A DNA stretch of 64,000 nucleotides from Gigantopelta aegis (lineage: Eukaryota > Mollusca > Gastropoda > Neomphalida > Peltospiridae), in NCBI RefSeq assembly GCF_016097555.1, contig NC_054699.1:3392293-3456292 (forward strand). The letters run 5' to 3'. Below, one piece after another: positions 30,028 to 41,544 of this stretch. Made by a program: the position numbers and the translations under genes. Numbering within the stretch: position 1 is the first letter of the stretch; the number at the start of each line of letters is the position of its first letter. Under the pieces are notes generated by a model that ran no database searches, was not told the origin of the DNA, and saw nothing but the letters and a program-made list of their open reading frames with translations.

Positions 30028-31476
30028 ACCTATTTATTTAATTTTCTTGATAAATATACAGAGGCGGGACGTAGCTAATTGTCATTCAATTCTCTTAACA
30101 AACATATTTATTTAATTTTCTTGATAAATATACCGAGGTGGGACCTAGCTAATTGTGATTCAGTTCTGTTAACAATCAGTTTTATTTAATTTTCTTGATA
30201 AATATACAGAGGCGGGAAGTAGCTAATTGTCATTCAATTCTGTTAACAATCATATTTATTTAAATTTCTTGATAAATATACCGAGGTGGGACCTAGCTAA
30301 TTGTCATTCAGTTCTGTTAACAATCAGTTTTATTTACATTTCTTGATAAATATACAGAGGTGGGACCTAGCTAATTGTCATTCAATTCTGTTAACTATCA
30401 GTTTTATTTAATTTTCTTGATAAATATACAGAGGCGGGACGTAGCTAATTGTGATTCAATTCTGTTAACAATCATATTTATTTAAATTTCTTGATAAATA
30501 TACAGAGGCGGGACGTAGCTAATTGTCATTCAGTTCTGTTAACAATCATATTTATTTACATTTCTTGATAAATATACAGAGGTGGGACCTAGCTAATTGT
30601 CATTCAATTCTGTTAACTATCAGTTTTATTTAATTTTCTTGATAAATATACAGAGGCGGGACGTAGCTAATTGTCTTTCAATTCTGTTAACATTCAGTTT
30701 TATTTAATTTTCTTGATAAATATACAGAGCCGGGACGTAGCTAATTGTCATTCAATTCTGTTAACAATCAGTTTTATTTAATTTTCTTGATAAATATACA
30801 GTGGCGGGACGTAGCTAATTGTCATTCAATTCTCTTAACAATCATTTTTATTTAATTTTCTTGATAAATATACAGAGACGGGACGTAGCTAATTGTCATT
30901 CAATTCTGTTAACAATCAGTTTTATTTAATTTTCTTGATAAATATATAAAGGCGGGACGTAGCTAATTGTGAATCAATTCTGTTAACAATCAGTTTTATT
31001 TAATTTTCTTGATAAATATACAGAGGCGGGACGTAGCTAATTGTCTTTCAATTCTGTTAACAATCAGTTTTATTTAATTTTCTTGATAAATATACAGTGG
31101 CGGGACGTAGCTAATTGTCATTCAATTCTCTTAACAATCATTTTTATTTAATTTTCTTGATAAATATACAGAGGCGGGACGTAGCTAATTGTCATTCAAT
31201 TCTGTTAACAATCAGTTTTATTTAATTTTCTTGATAAATATATAAAGGCGGGACGTAGCTAATTGTGAATCAATTCTGTTAATAATCATATTTATTTGAT
31301 TCAATTCTGTTAATAATCATATTTATTTAATTTTCTTGATAAATATACAGAGGCGGGACGTAGCTAATTGTCATTCAGTTCTGTTAACAATCAGTTTTAT
31401 TTAATTTTCTTGATAAATATACAGAGGCGGGACGTAGCTAATTGTGATTCAGTTCTCTTAACAATCAGTTTTATTT
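30028..31476. repeat. 74-bp satellite, 19 copies
   Basis: 'CTTGATAAATATACAGAGGC' starts recur at 30046, then every 74 bp to 31230, then at 31335 and 31409. The unit contains GGCGGGACGTAGCTAATTGT. Its first 13 bases equal the head of family A SINEs (GGCGGGACGTAGC followed by CCAGTGGT). Confidence 0.95.
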
Positions 31477-31730
31477 TATGTAAAAAGGTTTATTTTTTGT
31501 ATAATTCTATGTACAATTTAATACTAGAGTCTAGAACCACAACAGTATTGAGTATTTAAAAAAAACATTAAATGGTAAATTGTAAAACATACGTTGCCCA
31601 TTCCGTAAAGGTAAAACCACTCCCTTATTCTGAATATTTAATTTGTGATGTTCAAACTGTTGACAGCGAGTCATGGTTGCATGCCCTTGCGGCTCTATCA
31701 CACCTTTTTGTGCACAGTGTATTGAATAAG

Positions 31731-31732
<2 letters not shown>

Positions 31733-31796
<64 letters not shown>
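31733..31796. repeat. (TA)n microsatellite
   Basis: About 31 TA dinucleotides. Confidence 0.95.
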
Positions 31797-31800
<4 letters not shown>

Positions 31801-33117
31801 CAGTGTCTGCGCTTAACTTTTTTTTTTTAGTTGCCATCCAGGCAAGTGGTGACAGCACTTTCACTTGCCCGGTTCTATTTTCACTTGCCCGAATAATATT
31901 TGTCACGAATTATGCACGTGTTAGAACACGAGCTACGCACGTGTTAGGTTTGCGAAATCGCTTAGCGTTTCATATTAAATTAGATAATAGGATTATATAA
32001 TTCCCGATTATATAATTTCCAACAAACAAAGATGCTTGCGTTCACAACACGTTAAGCACTGGTATAACCGACACAACCCCTTCCTCCCCCCACCCCATCT
32101 CAATGAAATAATAATTATTTAAAAAAAACCTAAAATATAATGTTCAGTGGATACGATCTATGACGTGTACACATAACCAGGGCTGAATCTTGTCGACATG
32201 AATTTGTGCCCAATTTTACATGCCACTTAACTTACCTTACACCTATTCTTATATTGGGCATATGTTTATATGTAAAAGCAGACCTACACTTTTTCATGGT
32301 GCAAAGTAGGCTACATAGCTGTACTTTTATTTATTTATTAATTATTGATTTAAAAAAAAAAAAAAAATCGGTCGCCAGGCGGGCAACCTTACTGTGGGTT
32401 TTCAGTCGCCCGTCGTCGTTTTCAGTCGCCAGGGGCGATCGGGCGACCGTTAACAACTGAAATTACATCTTGAATACAGTTTATTATTTAGAATAGGTTT
32501 CTGTATATCGAACGTGTTTCCAAATATTTGTAGTACATGTAACACAAATTTCGTTTTATTTCCTAGAAAAAGAAATTCGTACGTAAGAAATTATTGGAGG
32601 TAAAGTATAGTTTGGGATATCAACAAAGATTAGGATAACACAAAACACATTATATATACAAACACTGAGATTTTAAGGAAGAAACTATATTTAATATGTA
32701 ATTTTATTTGTTAAAAATACTCTGTTAGTTCAAAACATGTTAAATGGCAGCAAACAATCAGGACAGTCTCTTTAATGTAGATTATTTTGTTCTAAAGACC
32801 TTTGGGTTTAGGGTGAAATATTTTTAGAGGTAGAAGATTCAGAATAAGAAAGCTAGCCGATTCAACTGAATGAGAGACCGAATAGGACAGAATCATCCTA
32901 ACTTATTTCACTATTGATGTGTGAAGTATTTATTGGATAGGTTTAATTACCTCTTCCTTGTAACCAAATCAGGTCGAATGGATATAGGAATAAAATACAG
33001 CAACTATATAAGCAACGGATTCTTTTTCCAGATCAGTTAAATAAGATATACTTCAACTTCTATCATGTATTGTCTTTATTTTATCACAAGCCTTCTTTAA
33101 AATTAGCCAACAGTTCA
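31797..33117. other. Unassigned, with GC-rich TCGCC repeats
   Basis: 31840-31895 repeats CACTTGCCCG, and 32370-32455 repeats TTTTCAGTCGCC with GGGCGACCG. These may be the two ends of one decayed element. The rest shows no gene. Confidence 0.4.
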
Positions 33118-33122
33118 TTTAA

Positions 33123-33145
33123 CAGGGGCGGATTATGCTTTAAGT

Positions 33146-33191
<46 letters not shown>

Positions 33192-33343
33192 GAAACAATA
33201 TGTAAATGTTTATAATTTGAAATTATACATTTTACGTGGACATCAATTTAGATCTACGTGGTGGGGTTGTTGTTTTTTTTAGCCGGGGGGGGGGGGGGGG
33301 GGGGTGTCCGTGCAACTGGGAAATCCCCCATAATCCGCCCCTG
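33123..33343. mobile_element. MITE with CAGGGGCGGATTATG ends and TTTAA duplication
   Basis: The perfect 15-bp inverted ends are 33123-33137 and 33329-33343. TTTAA flanks both sides (33118-33122 and 33344-33348). The interior holds (GT)n at 33152-33189 and a poly-G run at 33284-33304. Confidence 0.85.
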
Positions 33344-33491
33344 TTTAATAATATATTGTAATACAGAGCACTTAATCGCGATATACATTTACACAATGCC
33401 CACCCTTAATAACTACGCTTTTGTCATACTTATTTGTCACGAGTTTGTTTGCGCAGGAAGATATCACGATAACACGTTCGATAAATGACAA

Positions 33492-33533
33492 CCAATAGAA
33501 ATACGTTAGGCTCAGTTAAGACGGTATAAAAGG
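33492..33533 (+). promoter_or_regulatory. CCAAT and TATA boxes of the RNase H ORF
   Basis: CCAAT lies at 33492-33496 and TATAAAAGG at 33525-33533, a normal spacing for a Pol II promoter. A start near 33555 would leave a 5' leader of only about 13 nt before the ATG at 33568. Confidence 0.6.
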
Positions 33534-33567
33534 ACTGGACAAACGTTAGTAGGCGGGCTTCAACATT

Positions 33568-34440
33568 ATGCCGAACAAAAGTTTAAAGTTGCCCTCTGAT
33601 TTCAGAGCAAGTCGACAGAACTCACGTGAGTTTACGTTAGGTGTATTTACAAAACCATTAATTAATAATATCAAGTATGTGTCATTTGGTCAGGAGTTGG
33701 ACATTTTTTCTGAACACTTAACCGATTCGAGAATTGTACCTTTTATAACCGAGTTGACATGTAGCAACCCTTTATTATTTTTTAATAAACATTTAAAAAT
33801 TCAAGATTTAAAAGTTCGTTTCGTTTTGGAATTTACAAATGACAAATTCAAAAATTACAACGCTTATTGCATCAGGCTACTGATATACTACACGTACGAC
33901 TTACTGGTTCAATTTCCTTGCATCGTGAAAATAACTTTAGCAATAGACATATTAGCGGTGGACAATCTGCGCTTTATCTGTTTTTACTTCCTTTTCAAAA
34001 TATATAAGTTAACTATAAAAAAAGGTATTTGCCAAGAACCCCGCTTGTACTTTCCGGAACTAACTCTTTATACTGATGCTTCAAAACAAGGGTGGGGTGC
34101 TTTCCTGGAAAATTGCAAACTTCCATTTGGTGCCAGGTGGCCAGCCAATGAACGTTATAAAAAATGTACATCAAATTATCGTGAATTGTCGGCAATATCT
34201 TATGCTTTGAAATGTGTCCCATGGAACTGTCGTGTAAATATTAAAAATGACAATCAATCTGCTGTTAATTATCTTAATGGAACAGCACGTAAAATTTTTC
34301 CAGAAATGTTGAAGTTAACTAAAGAAATACATGCCCGGTGTAACAGTCGAAATATTGAACTTACTGTCGGCTACATTCCAGGCAAACTAAATAAAGCAGA
34401 TTTTGCATCCCGAAATTTTTCTACTAATGACATTAAATAA
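33568..34440 (+). CDS. Intact ORF with DIRS-like RNase H domain (290 aa)
   Basis: The C-terminal half is an RNase H fold of the type found in DIRS/tyrosine-recombinase retroelements: LYTDASKQGWGAF, NYRELSAISYALK, NIKNDNQSAVNYLNG, VGYIPGKLNKADFASR. All four acidic residues are present: D170, E206, D228 and D278. The first about 155 residues are AT-rich, with hydrophobic runs and no domain I recognise. No reverse transcriptase or recombinase flanks it, and the frame is unbroken for 873 bp among many dead elements. A CCAAT/TATA pair lies just upstream and AATAAA at 34583 just downstream. It could be a domesticated gene, a solo fragment of a young element, or a retrocopy. Confidence 0.7.
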   Translation: MPNKSLKLPSDFRASRQNSREFTLGVFTKPLINNIKYVSFGQELDIFSEHLTDSRIVPFITELTCSNPLLFFNKHLKIQDLKVRFVLEFTNDKFKNYNAYCIRLLIYYTYDLLVQFPCIVKITLAIDILAVDNLRFICFYFLFKIYKLTIKKGICQEPRLYFPELTLYTDASKQGWGAFLENCKLPFGARWPANERYKKCTSNYRELSAISYALKCVPWNCRVNIKNDNQSAVNYLNGTARKIFPEMLKLTKEIHARCNSRNIELTVGYIPGKLNKADFASRNFSTNDIK

Positions 34441-34579
34441 AAATATATAGTGTCATTTCTTCCCATACGATTTTTATGTCAACGAGTGAAATGGTCTGTT
34501 TAGTATTTACATCTGTGTGTATAGTGTATTGTTCTTTTTTCTTGTATTTTGTAATTTATGTTTTATAAACTGTATCTTT

Positions 34580-34760
34580 GCCAATAAAAAATAAAAATAA
34601 AGAATTAAAAAAATAAAATAAAAATAAAGAATTAAAAAAATAAAAATAAAAATAAAGAATTAAAAAAAATAAAGAATTAAAAAAAAACAAAAAATAAAGA
34701 AGTAAAAAAACAAAACAAAGAAAAACTTGAACACTTAAAAACAATATTAAAAAAGAAAAG
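34580..34760 (+). terminator. Polyadenylation signal and A-rich tail
   Basis: CCAATAAAAAATAAAAATAA begins at about 34581 and is followed by about 110 bp of AAATAAAG/AATTAAAA tandem sequence. This looks like a degenerated poly(A) tail and would mark the 3' end of the RNase H transcript or retrocopy. Confidence 0.5.
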
Positions 34761-34765
34761 AAAGA

Positions 34766-34814
34766 AATGCTTTATTTAACGACGCACTCAATACATTTTA
34801 TTTACGGTTATATG
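34766..34814 (-). mobile_element. SINE end fragment
   Basis: It matches only the reverse-complemented SINE tail (GCTTTATTTAACGACGCACT, then TTTACGGTTATATG). Confidence 0.7.
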
Positions 34815-35267
34815 AAAAAAAAAAAAAACCCTATTAAAACTTATACACAAACTAAACTAAACTAAATTGTAGATCTACATATTTCATTGCTATGTATATA
34901 ATAAACTTAAACACTTAAAAAAAAACTTATACACAAACTAAACTAAACTAGATCTGTCAACGTGCTCTGAAATCAGGAAAAAGGGGGAAATCATTAAAAT
35001 TTTGACCCGTTTTGAAAAAATACCGCAGTTTCTTATACGTAATTTAGAAAGATAAAGTGTGTTTTGTTTAACTCCACGTAATCTAGAAGTGTATTTGGTT
35101 AGAATAATTATGGCGAATGGTGTCATTGTTCATTCTTGCGAGGAGAGCTGTTAGATTCTTCGTCTAAGTGAGTGGTCATGTATGCGGATGGTAAAAGAAA
35201 TTGTTCACATAATTAGCACAACAGACTCCGTTCGATCATTCTACGCTCATTCTCAGTTCAGCCAGCG
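34815..35267. other. Unassigned, internal repeat
   Basis: 'ACTTATACACAAACTAAACT' occurs twice (about 34839 and 34926), a duplication of roughly 87 bp. No gene is seen. Confidence 0.5.
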
Positions 35268-36015
35268 ATGAAACTAGACGCACTATTATGTGCTCTCGAC
35301 TTGCCCATGAGGGGGCTTCTCGCCAGCTACGGGAAGCTGTTAGAGTACCCCGTCGCTTACACCGGGCAACCGTGACTTTGGTGTATGGCGACGCGGTCCC
35401 AGCGAAGACGAGGAGAAGAGGTACAAGGAAGAGGAAACGTGCGCCAGGGGCGTCTCAGGGGAGAACCAGCGGCGGTCCCTTCTGCGTCGCCGCCCCCACC
35501 ACGACCAAACCAGCCAGCCCGACAGGAAGCGACCAAGCGACCGACAGGACCAGCTGAAATGACGCCGCCTTTGGACCAACCTACGTGTGATACAACGCGG
35601 CCAACGTCACCTGCTCCAGCTCGTCGTCCGTCCACGTCGAGGCCCCCACCCACGGAGGACTCCGCTGTGACGACCATGGATGTTGTTGCTGCTAAGCGGA
35701 AGGCCATCACTCCCCCGAGTGACCAACCAGCCAAGACACGGCCTTCCACTGCCACCCGGGACACCTGGCAGCTTGCAGCCGGTAAACTCAGAAGTCAGTA
35801 CTCTAAGTACTTGGTCGGCGACGTCTCGGACCCGAAAGATCTTCCTGAAGGCATCGTCGAGGACTCTTTCAAGTCATTTCCGGATGGCAACGAGATCGCC
35901 ATCCACAAGACAGAGCTACGGGGAACGGGACCGGCACTAGTCGTCACGTCACGCCGCGATGGTATTTACCGACAAGCGCTCCTCTGCCATGAGATGGACA
36001 ACTACACCGTTGTAT
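35268..36015 (+). pseudogene. Unrecognised proline-rich/basic ORF, copy B
   Basis: This is homologous to copy A at 722-1580. It starts at ATG 35268 (MKLDALLCALDLPMRGLLAS). Relative to copy A it lacks 7 nt at about 35368, giving an early stop, and about 20 nt near 35460. The remaining coding sequence is therefore split over two further frames. The C-terminal block (SQYSKYLVGDV, FPDGNEIAIH, LVVTSRRDGIYRQ, EMDNYT) is clear to about 36013, where similarity ends. It is GC-rich against an AT-rich background. It lies about 830 bp downstream of the RNase H ORF on the same strand; a link is possible but unproven. No function can be given. Confidence 0.6.
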
Positions 36016-36257
36016 ATGACCGTTCACTTAGACAGAGAATCTATTAATCAGTTCTCATCGATCCGATGGATAAAGGAATCATTCGCCACAATTATGATGA
36101 CAGTTTGTAAACGTTCGGCATAACACTTCAAATTCAATTCCCCCAACATCAAACTCGGTATCTTGCTCAAATCTCTCTGGCCTCCCCGCGGCGAGCAAGG
36201 GTAACAGTGATATTTTGAATCACTGGCTAACTGGAGAGACTAATACAATAACATCAG

Positions 36258-36393
36258 GGTCCGTGCTTATTTAGAGTCCATACTCCATCTCTAATGACGT
36301 CACACGCATACAATTGGTATGGCGTAGTCATGACATTAGTGTCTCAGACTCTATCAGTCTCGAGTCTAGACTCTAAAAGCTTTATAAGCACCA
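36258..36393. mobile_element. MITE family E, short copy
   Basis: The ends GTGCTTATTTAGAGTCC and ACTCTAAAAGCTTTATAAGCAC are inverted relatives. The interior 'CATTAGTGTCTCAGACTCTA' also occurs at 63797, in the longer copy at 63350-63820. Confidence 0.65.
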
Positions 36394-36419
36394 GGCCAGA
36401 CGTGTTTTTAAATCAGACT

Positions 36420-36656
36420 ACAAATTACACTGAGTGAGTCACTCTCGCTCTGTCTCTATCTGTCTGTCTCTCTCATATCTACCTCCCTCTCACATATCTA
36501 CCTCACCCCCCTCTCTCTTTCTCTCTCTCACTCTCTCTCTCTCTCTCTTTCCTCTTGTCTCTCTCCATCTCTCTTAAATCTTTCTGCCTCTCTCTCTCTC
36601 TTCATCTCTCTTCAGTCTTTCTGCCTCTCTCTCTCTCTCTATATATATATAAATCT

Positions 36657-36722
<66 letters not shown>

Positions 36723-36803
36723 TTCTCACTCCTCTCCTCTATCTCTCCATCTCTCTTCAGTCTTTCTGCCTCTATCCGTCTCTCTCTATCCGTCTCTCTA
36801 TCC

Positions 36804-36890
<87 letters not shown>
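36420..36890. repeat. (CT)n microsatellite, about 470 bp
   Basis: Long pure CT runs at 36660-36720 and 36800-36888 are joined by CT-rich variants. Large spurious ORFs result on both strands. Confidence 0.97.
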
Positions 36891-36891
<1 letters not shown>

Positions 36892-37917
36892 TTCTGTGCA
36901 GCTGTATATATTTTATACCTGACAGGTAAAATATACATGCATTTGCAAATTCAAGGTGTAGAGGCACTACAACTAAAAGACTTATTGCTACAATGCGACT
37001 AGATAAGCGTGGCCCTTTCTCGGACTGCAAGGATACACGAGTAATATTTTGTGACAATAATGTTTGTTGGCGAATTTTTTTTTTATGACAGGTGAGTATT
37101 CAGTAAATATGTCTCCCTCTTCCAGTACAGACTAAAACTGATGATATAGTAATAGGGGTTTCTGTAATAAAAGGAGGAGAGAATTGGATAAGCCGACTAC
37201 CTTGACACAAATATTGATATTTACATAGAATTACATTTAGGTTACACACAACCATTAATTACTGTATGTTATTCAATACAGTTTCTATGTCAGGATACAT
37301 TCTGTGAAAAATGCAACAAAATCGGGAGGACTATCCCTTGATAAATATCTAACATTTTCAGTTGCATATTGTTAAAGTATGACTTTAAAATGTTATCACA
37401 CATATATGTGTTGACATTATGTGTTACCAAAAATATCGAATGATGTTCTCACCGACTGGTGTGTAAGAAAATGTATTACTATTGCGTATTATTCGTTTTG
37501 ATATTAATGGAATTTTCCTAACATTTTATTTTTAAGAATAAAATAAAACTTGTTAACTCCATAGCCTTTCTACTCCTCCAAAGAACTGTCATAGGTCTAC
37601 GGAGATGATTGAACTCATGAGCGTCACTTGGTAACATGCCCCCCCCCCCCCCCACACACACACACTTTTGGTGTGGGGGATCAACGTGAAAATGTCCCCC
37701 CACTAGAAACCACCCGCATGTTAGACGTGTGGTTTGGGATTCAGTTTACGAATCTATCCTCACGCTGAATGCACGCAGCTATAATGTTAGAATATTTATT
37801 TAATTTTAAAGGCACACGATCACGGATTTAGTGGGCCTTATTTCTCTAAATATGGATTATAAATGGAAATTACATTCATTTGGAATACCAAACCTAGTTA
37901 TTTTATGATCCAAAACA

Positions 37918-37958
<41 letters not shown>

Positions 37959-38051
37959 CAGGCGCGTGTGCATGGAATTTAGCAGGGGAGAAAGTCTAGA
38001 CGGTTACAACGCTATAGTACGGTGGCTGGGAAAGGACATCACATCAAATTA
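36891..38051. other. Unassigned, with simple repeats
   Basis: C-run plus (CA)n lies at 37637-37665 and (ATT)n at 37918-37960. No gene is recognised. Confidence 0.45.
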
Positions 38052-38142
38052 TTTTTCTCGATCGATCGATTTAATATCTCGATCGATCGACTTTCTATTT
38101 CGATCGATTGACTTACTATCTCCATCGATCGACTTTCGAACT
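38052..38142. repeat. 21-bp tandem repeat CGATCGATCGAC-N9, 4 copies
   Basis: Units begin at about 38060, 38081, 38102 and 38123. The plus-strand frame gives a seven-residue repeat RSIDLIS / RSIDFLF / RSIDLLS / PSIDFRT. CGATCGATCGA is also a palindrome. Confidence 0.85.
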
Positions 38143-38652
38143 CGAGGCTTTGCGTCAAGATAGGCGACTGGGATACCGTTATAGGTTATACTATACCATA
38201 TAAAATCCCATAAGCAACAACGTTAACGTTTGTGGTTAAAAACACTATATGCAATATATCAACAAAACTATAACATTCATCCATCACATAAATACAGGCC
38301 ACCACATTTTTCCTTTCTCAAACTGGAGAAGAACTAATCCCCATTCCCTTTGCCCTACCAATTTGGTCGGGATGAGGTGAGCAGGTATGTATACACTGTA
38401 CTAAAAGCCACCCACTGTTCACATCTCTCAAGTACACCCACTGTTGCAATAGCTACGTCAGTATCTGTAGCAGATATCATGATCCATATGTAGCTTTGCT
38501 GATATGCATCGAATATGGAGGGGCATGTTGAAGCCCAAAATGTCCCAAATGGGACATCTTGAGCAGTGCTCGATCCAAGATGTCCTTGGGACATCTTCTT
38601 GTATCCTAGAGATGCCATATACTTTTGTTACATTTGCTTAAATCTTCAAATT

Positions 38653-38815
38653 GTTTTTTGTTTAACGACACCTCTAGAGCACATTAATGAATTAATAATC
38701 GGCTATTGGATGTCAAACAATTGGCAATTCTGACATGTAGTCTTGAGAGGAAACCTGTCACATTTTGCCATTAGCAGCAAAGGGTCTTTTACATGCACTT
38801 CCCAAAGATATAACA
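38653..38815 (-). mobile_element. SINE, minus strand, truncated
   Basis: From GTTTAACGACACCTCTAGAG to TTTTACATGCACTTCCCA; the tRNA-like half is missing. Confidence 0.88.
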
Positions 38816-39185
38816 GACGTAGGGCTCTGGTTACACAATTTAAAAGCATGTGGACATTTTGAAGCTGTGCCTGCCCAAACGAGTGGGATTTTCGCTCGGT
38901 TGCAATCCGTTCGTTTGAAATGGAATACAATGAAGGGTCGATTATCTGGGTGAAACTATTGAGTTTTCGTATTCCAACCAGTGATTCATGAATGGCATAT
39001 CATAGGAAATAGTATGAAATATGCTGTGTAAATATGTATGTACTTTGTATGTACATGTATGTGTGTGCGTGTATCTACTATCTGTGTATATGCATGTATG
39101 TATGGATGAATGGATGTAGGCAGGTAGGTGGGTGGTCTGTACGTTACGTACGTACCTATGGCTGGATCGATGGATGGTTTAAAGT

Positions 39186-39463
39186 TTGTTTTGTTTAACG
39201 ACACCACAAGAACATATTAACTGACTTAATAATCATCGGCTAGAGTTTTAAAGAGGAAACCCGCTATATTTTCCCCACATTAGTAACAAGGGATCTTTTG
39301 TATGCACTATCCCATAGACTGGATAGCACATACCACAGTCTTTGATATACAACTCGTGACGCACAGACTGGAACGATAAATAGTCCAATGGGTCCACCGA
39401 CGAGGATCGATCCTAGACAGACCGCGTATCATGCGAACTATTTACCACTGGGCTACGTCCCGT
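39186..39463 (-). mobile_element. SINE family A with tRNA-like head, minus strand
   Basis: The body runs from the tail (TTGTTTAACGACACCACAAG) to the complete head. The head contains CCACTGGGCTACGTCCCG, the reverse complement of CGGGACGTAGCCCAGTGG. A short internal deletion is seen near 39240. Confidence 0.88.
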
Positions 39464-39667
39464 CTCGGTTGGATGGATGCAAGCATGAATACATGTATGT
39501 ATGTGTGTGTGTCCATGTCTGCCTGTATGTGTATCTGGTTATGTAAATGTGTTTGCGTGTGAATATTTAGCTATGTTCCACTTATGGCGATACATTAATG
39601 TTGACTTTCACTTATATTTATACGTCTTACCTGTCTAGCATCCCACATGATGATATACCGGTCCATC

Positions 39668-39997
<330 letters not shown>

Positions 39998-40093
39998 ATA
40001 TCGTCAATATCATATATTAGGAATAAAAGTTGTATTATGTGAGCCACTGGCATAATACATTATTTTTACTCCTAATATATGATATTGACGATA
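39998..40093. mobile_element. Hairpin element at the end of the CT tract
   Basis: 'TATCGTCAATATCATATATT' (39999) and its reverse complement (to 40092) form arms of about 24 bp around a 46-nt loop. Confidence 0.75.
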
Positions 40094-40393
40094 CCGAAAC
40101 ACAGAAGGGTAATATTCTCTTTATTATATAATCTCAAAGTTAATACAACGTGTCTTTGTAAACTGCATACACAACTTTAATTCCAATCAGCCTTTACTCG
40201 ATATTCAAATGAATGAATGGTGCCATGTCTTTTCAAAAGGAATATCCTTATATTAAAATCAACTAGTACATGACTTTTTTTCCAGAACACTGGATAGTTT
40301 TCAATGTAAAGTTGCTCTATTAAGCATTTTTTTGTTTTATGACTATGAATGCATACGTCAATTCTGTAGTGTCGCCATAGCACGTTTAGTTAC

Positions 40394-40530
40394 ATGACTG
40401 TTACATACATAGATATTAACGCACTGGCGCAAGGGGTAATTATATCATTTCTGGCCTCACAAATTGCTACATGCCGTTGCTGGGACTCACAAATTGCAGA
40501 CTAATCACGATGCGTTCTGAGCTATCCAGA
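40394..40530 (-). mobile_element. tRNA-derived SINE family C, shortened
   Basis: It shares 'GATATTAACGCACTGGCGCA' and CACGATGCG with 21915-22110 but lacks the stretch holding the B-box region. Confidence 0.65.
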
Positions 40531-40533
40531 CAT

Positions 40534-40572
40534 CAATGTATGTATGTATGTATGTATGTATGTATGTATGTA

Positions 40573-40622
<50 letters not shown>

Positions 40623-40626
40623 GTGT
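40534..40626. repeat. (TGTA)n followed by (TG)n
   Basis: About 11 TGTA units, then about 22 TG units. Confidence 0.97.
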
Positions 40627-40835
40627 GTATATATATTTTTTCCCACATTTTTTTTTTTGGGGGGGGGAGGTCACAACAACATTACAGTATATATTCCCAT
40701 TATATCATTTTCTATAGGTACTAAATAGACATAACTAATACTATACAGTACTTCTGTTATGTTCTAAATAAGTCGTGATAAACAGACCGTCACTTCATCT
40801 AAAACGATGTAAAAATACAAAATGTGCCAATAGTA

Positions 40836-41065
40836 TACTGATGGAAAGAAATAAAGGATCACACAGATAGCAACAAGAAATAATGACTGCATTAAAATCA
40901 ATTCATACTGTCAGAAGTTGACTGGGAACATATAGGCAGCACATTCAACACTACAGACATTCAATCCAACATTACAACTTCGTATGAAATACAGACATTA
41001 CTACGCTAGTTGGGAATTAAATTTGTCTATAATTTGATGTGTTCCTTTATTTCTTTCCATCGGTA
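40836..41065. mobile_element. Tc1/mariner-type MITE (230 bp)
   Basis: The inverted ends are TACTGATGGAAAGAAATAAA (left) and its near-complement ending TTTCTTTCCATCGGTA (right), about 28 bp each. TA flanks both sides (40834-40835, 41066-41067), the hallmark of Tc1/mariner insertion. There is no coding capacity. Confidence 0.88.
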
Positions 41066-41339
41066 TATTTGTCATGCACTGTCCACATTTAAGGCTTAGC
41101 CCAGTAACCGTTCACACATCCCTTTTCAAATGTCTGTCTTCATCAACCTAATATAACTACTTTGTATAAACCAGGATGTTGCGCGACAGACTAGGTAGCT
41201 GACGGACAATTACGGCTGTGAGTACAATGAGCACCCAGTTTCCATCTACATTTACTCGTATTCATATCTTGTTCGTCTACTTTTGGTGACTCCACTGTCC
41301 AAAGGAAACCAAGCGAGACCTAACTGAAGGAAAAAAGAA

Positions 41340-41540
41340 CTGTTTTCTTTAACGACGCACACAACACATTCTAATGGGGGTTATATGGCGTCTCAAATGA
41401 TGAAAGAGAAAACTCGATTAGCAGCAAGGGACCTTTCATACAGACAACATCCTACATACAGGATAGTACATACCACGGCCTTTGTCACACCAGTTGTGGA
41501 GCATTGGCTGGAAAGAAATATCCCAATGGGCCCACCGACA
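41340..41540 (-). mobile_element. SINE family B-like, minus strand, no head
   Basis: CTTTAACGACGCACACAACA, GGTTATATGGCGTCTCAAA, AGCAAGGGACCTTTCATACA and CCCAATGGGCCCACCGACA mark the body. Confidence 0.87.
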
Positions 41541-41544
41541 TAAA

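Noticed and set aside
36555..37057. Ser/Leu or Arg/Glu repeat ORFs, also at 39598-40020 and 26567-26834
   Set aside because: They are CT/GA microsatellite translations with no flanking coding signal.
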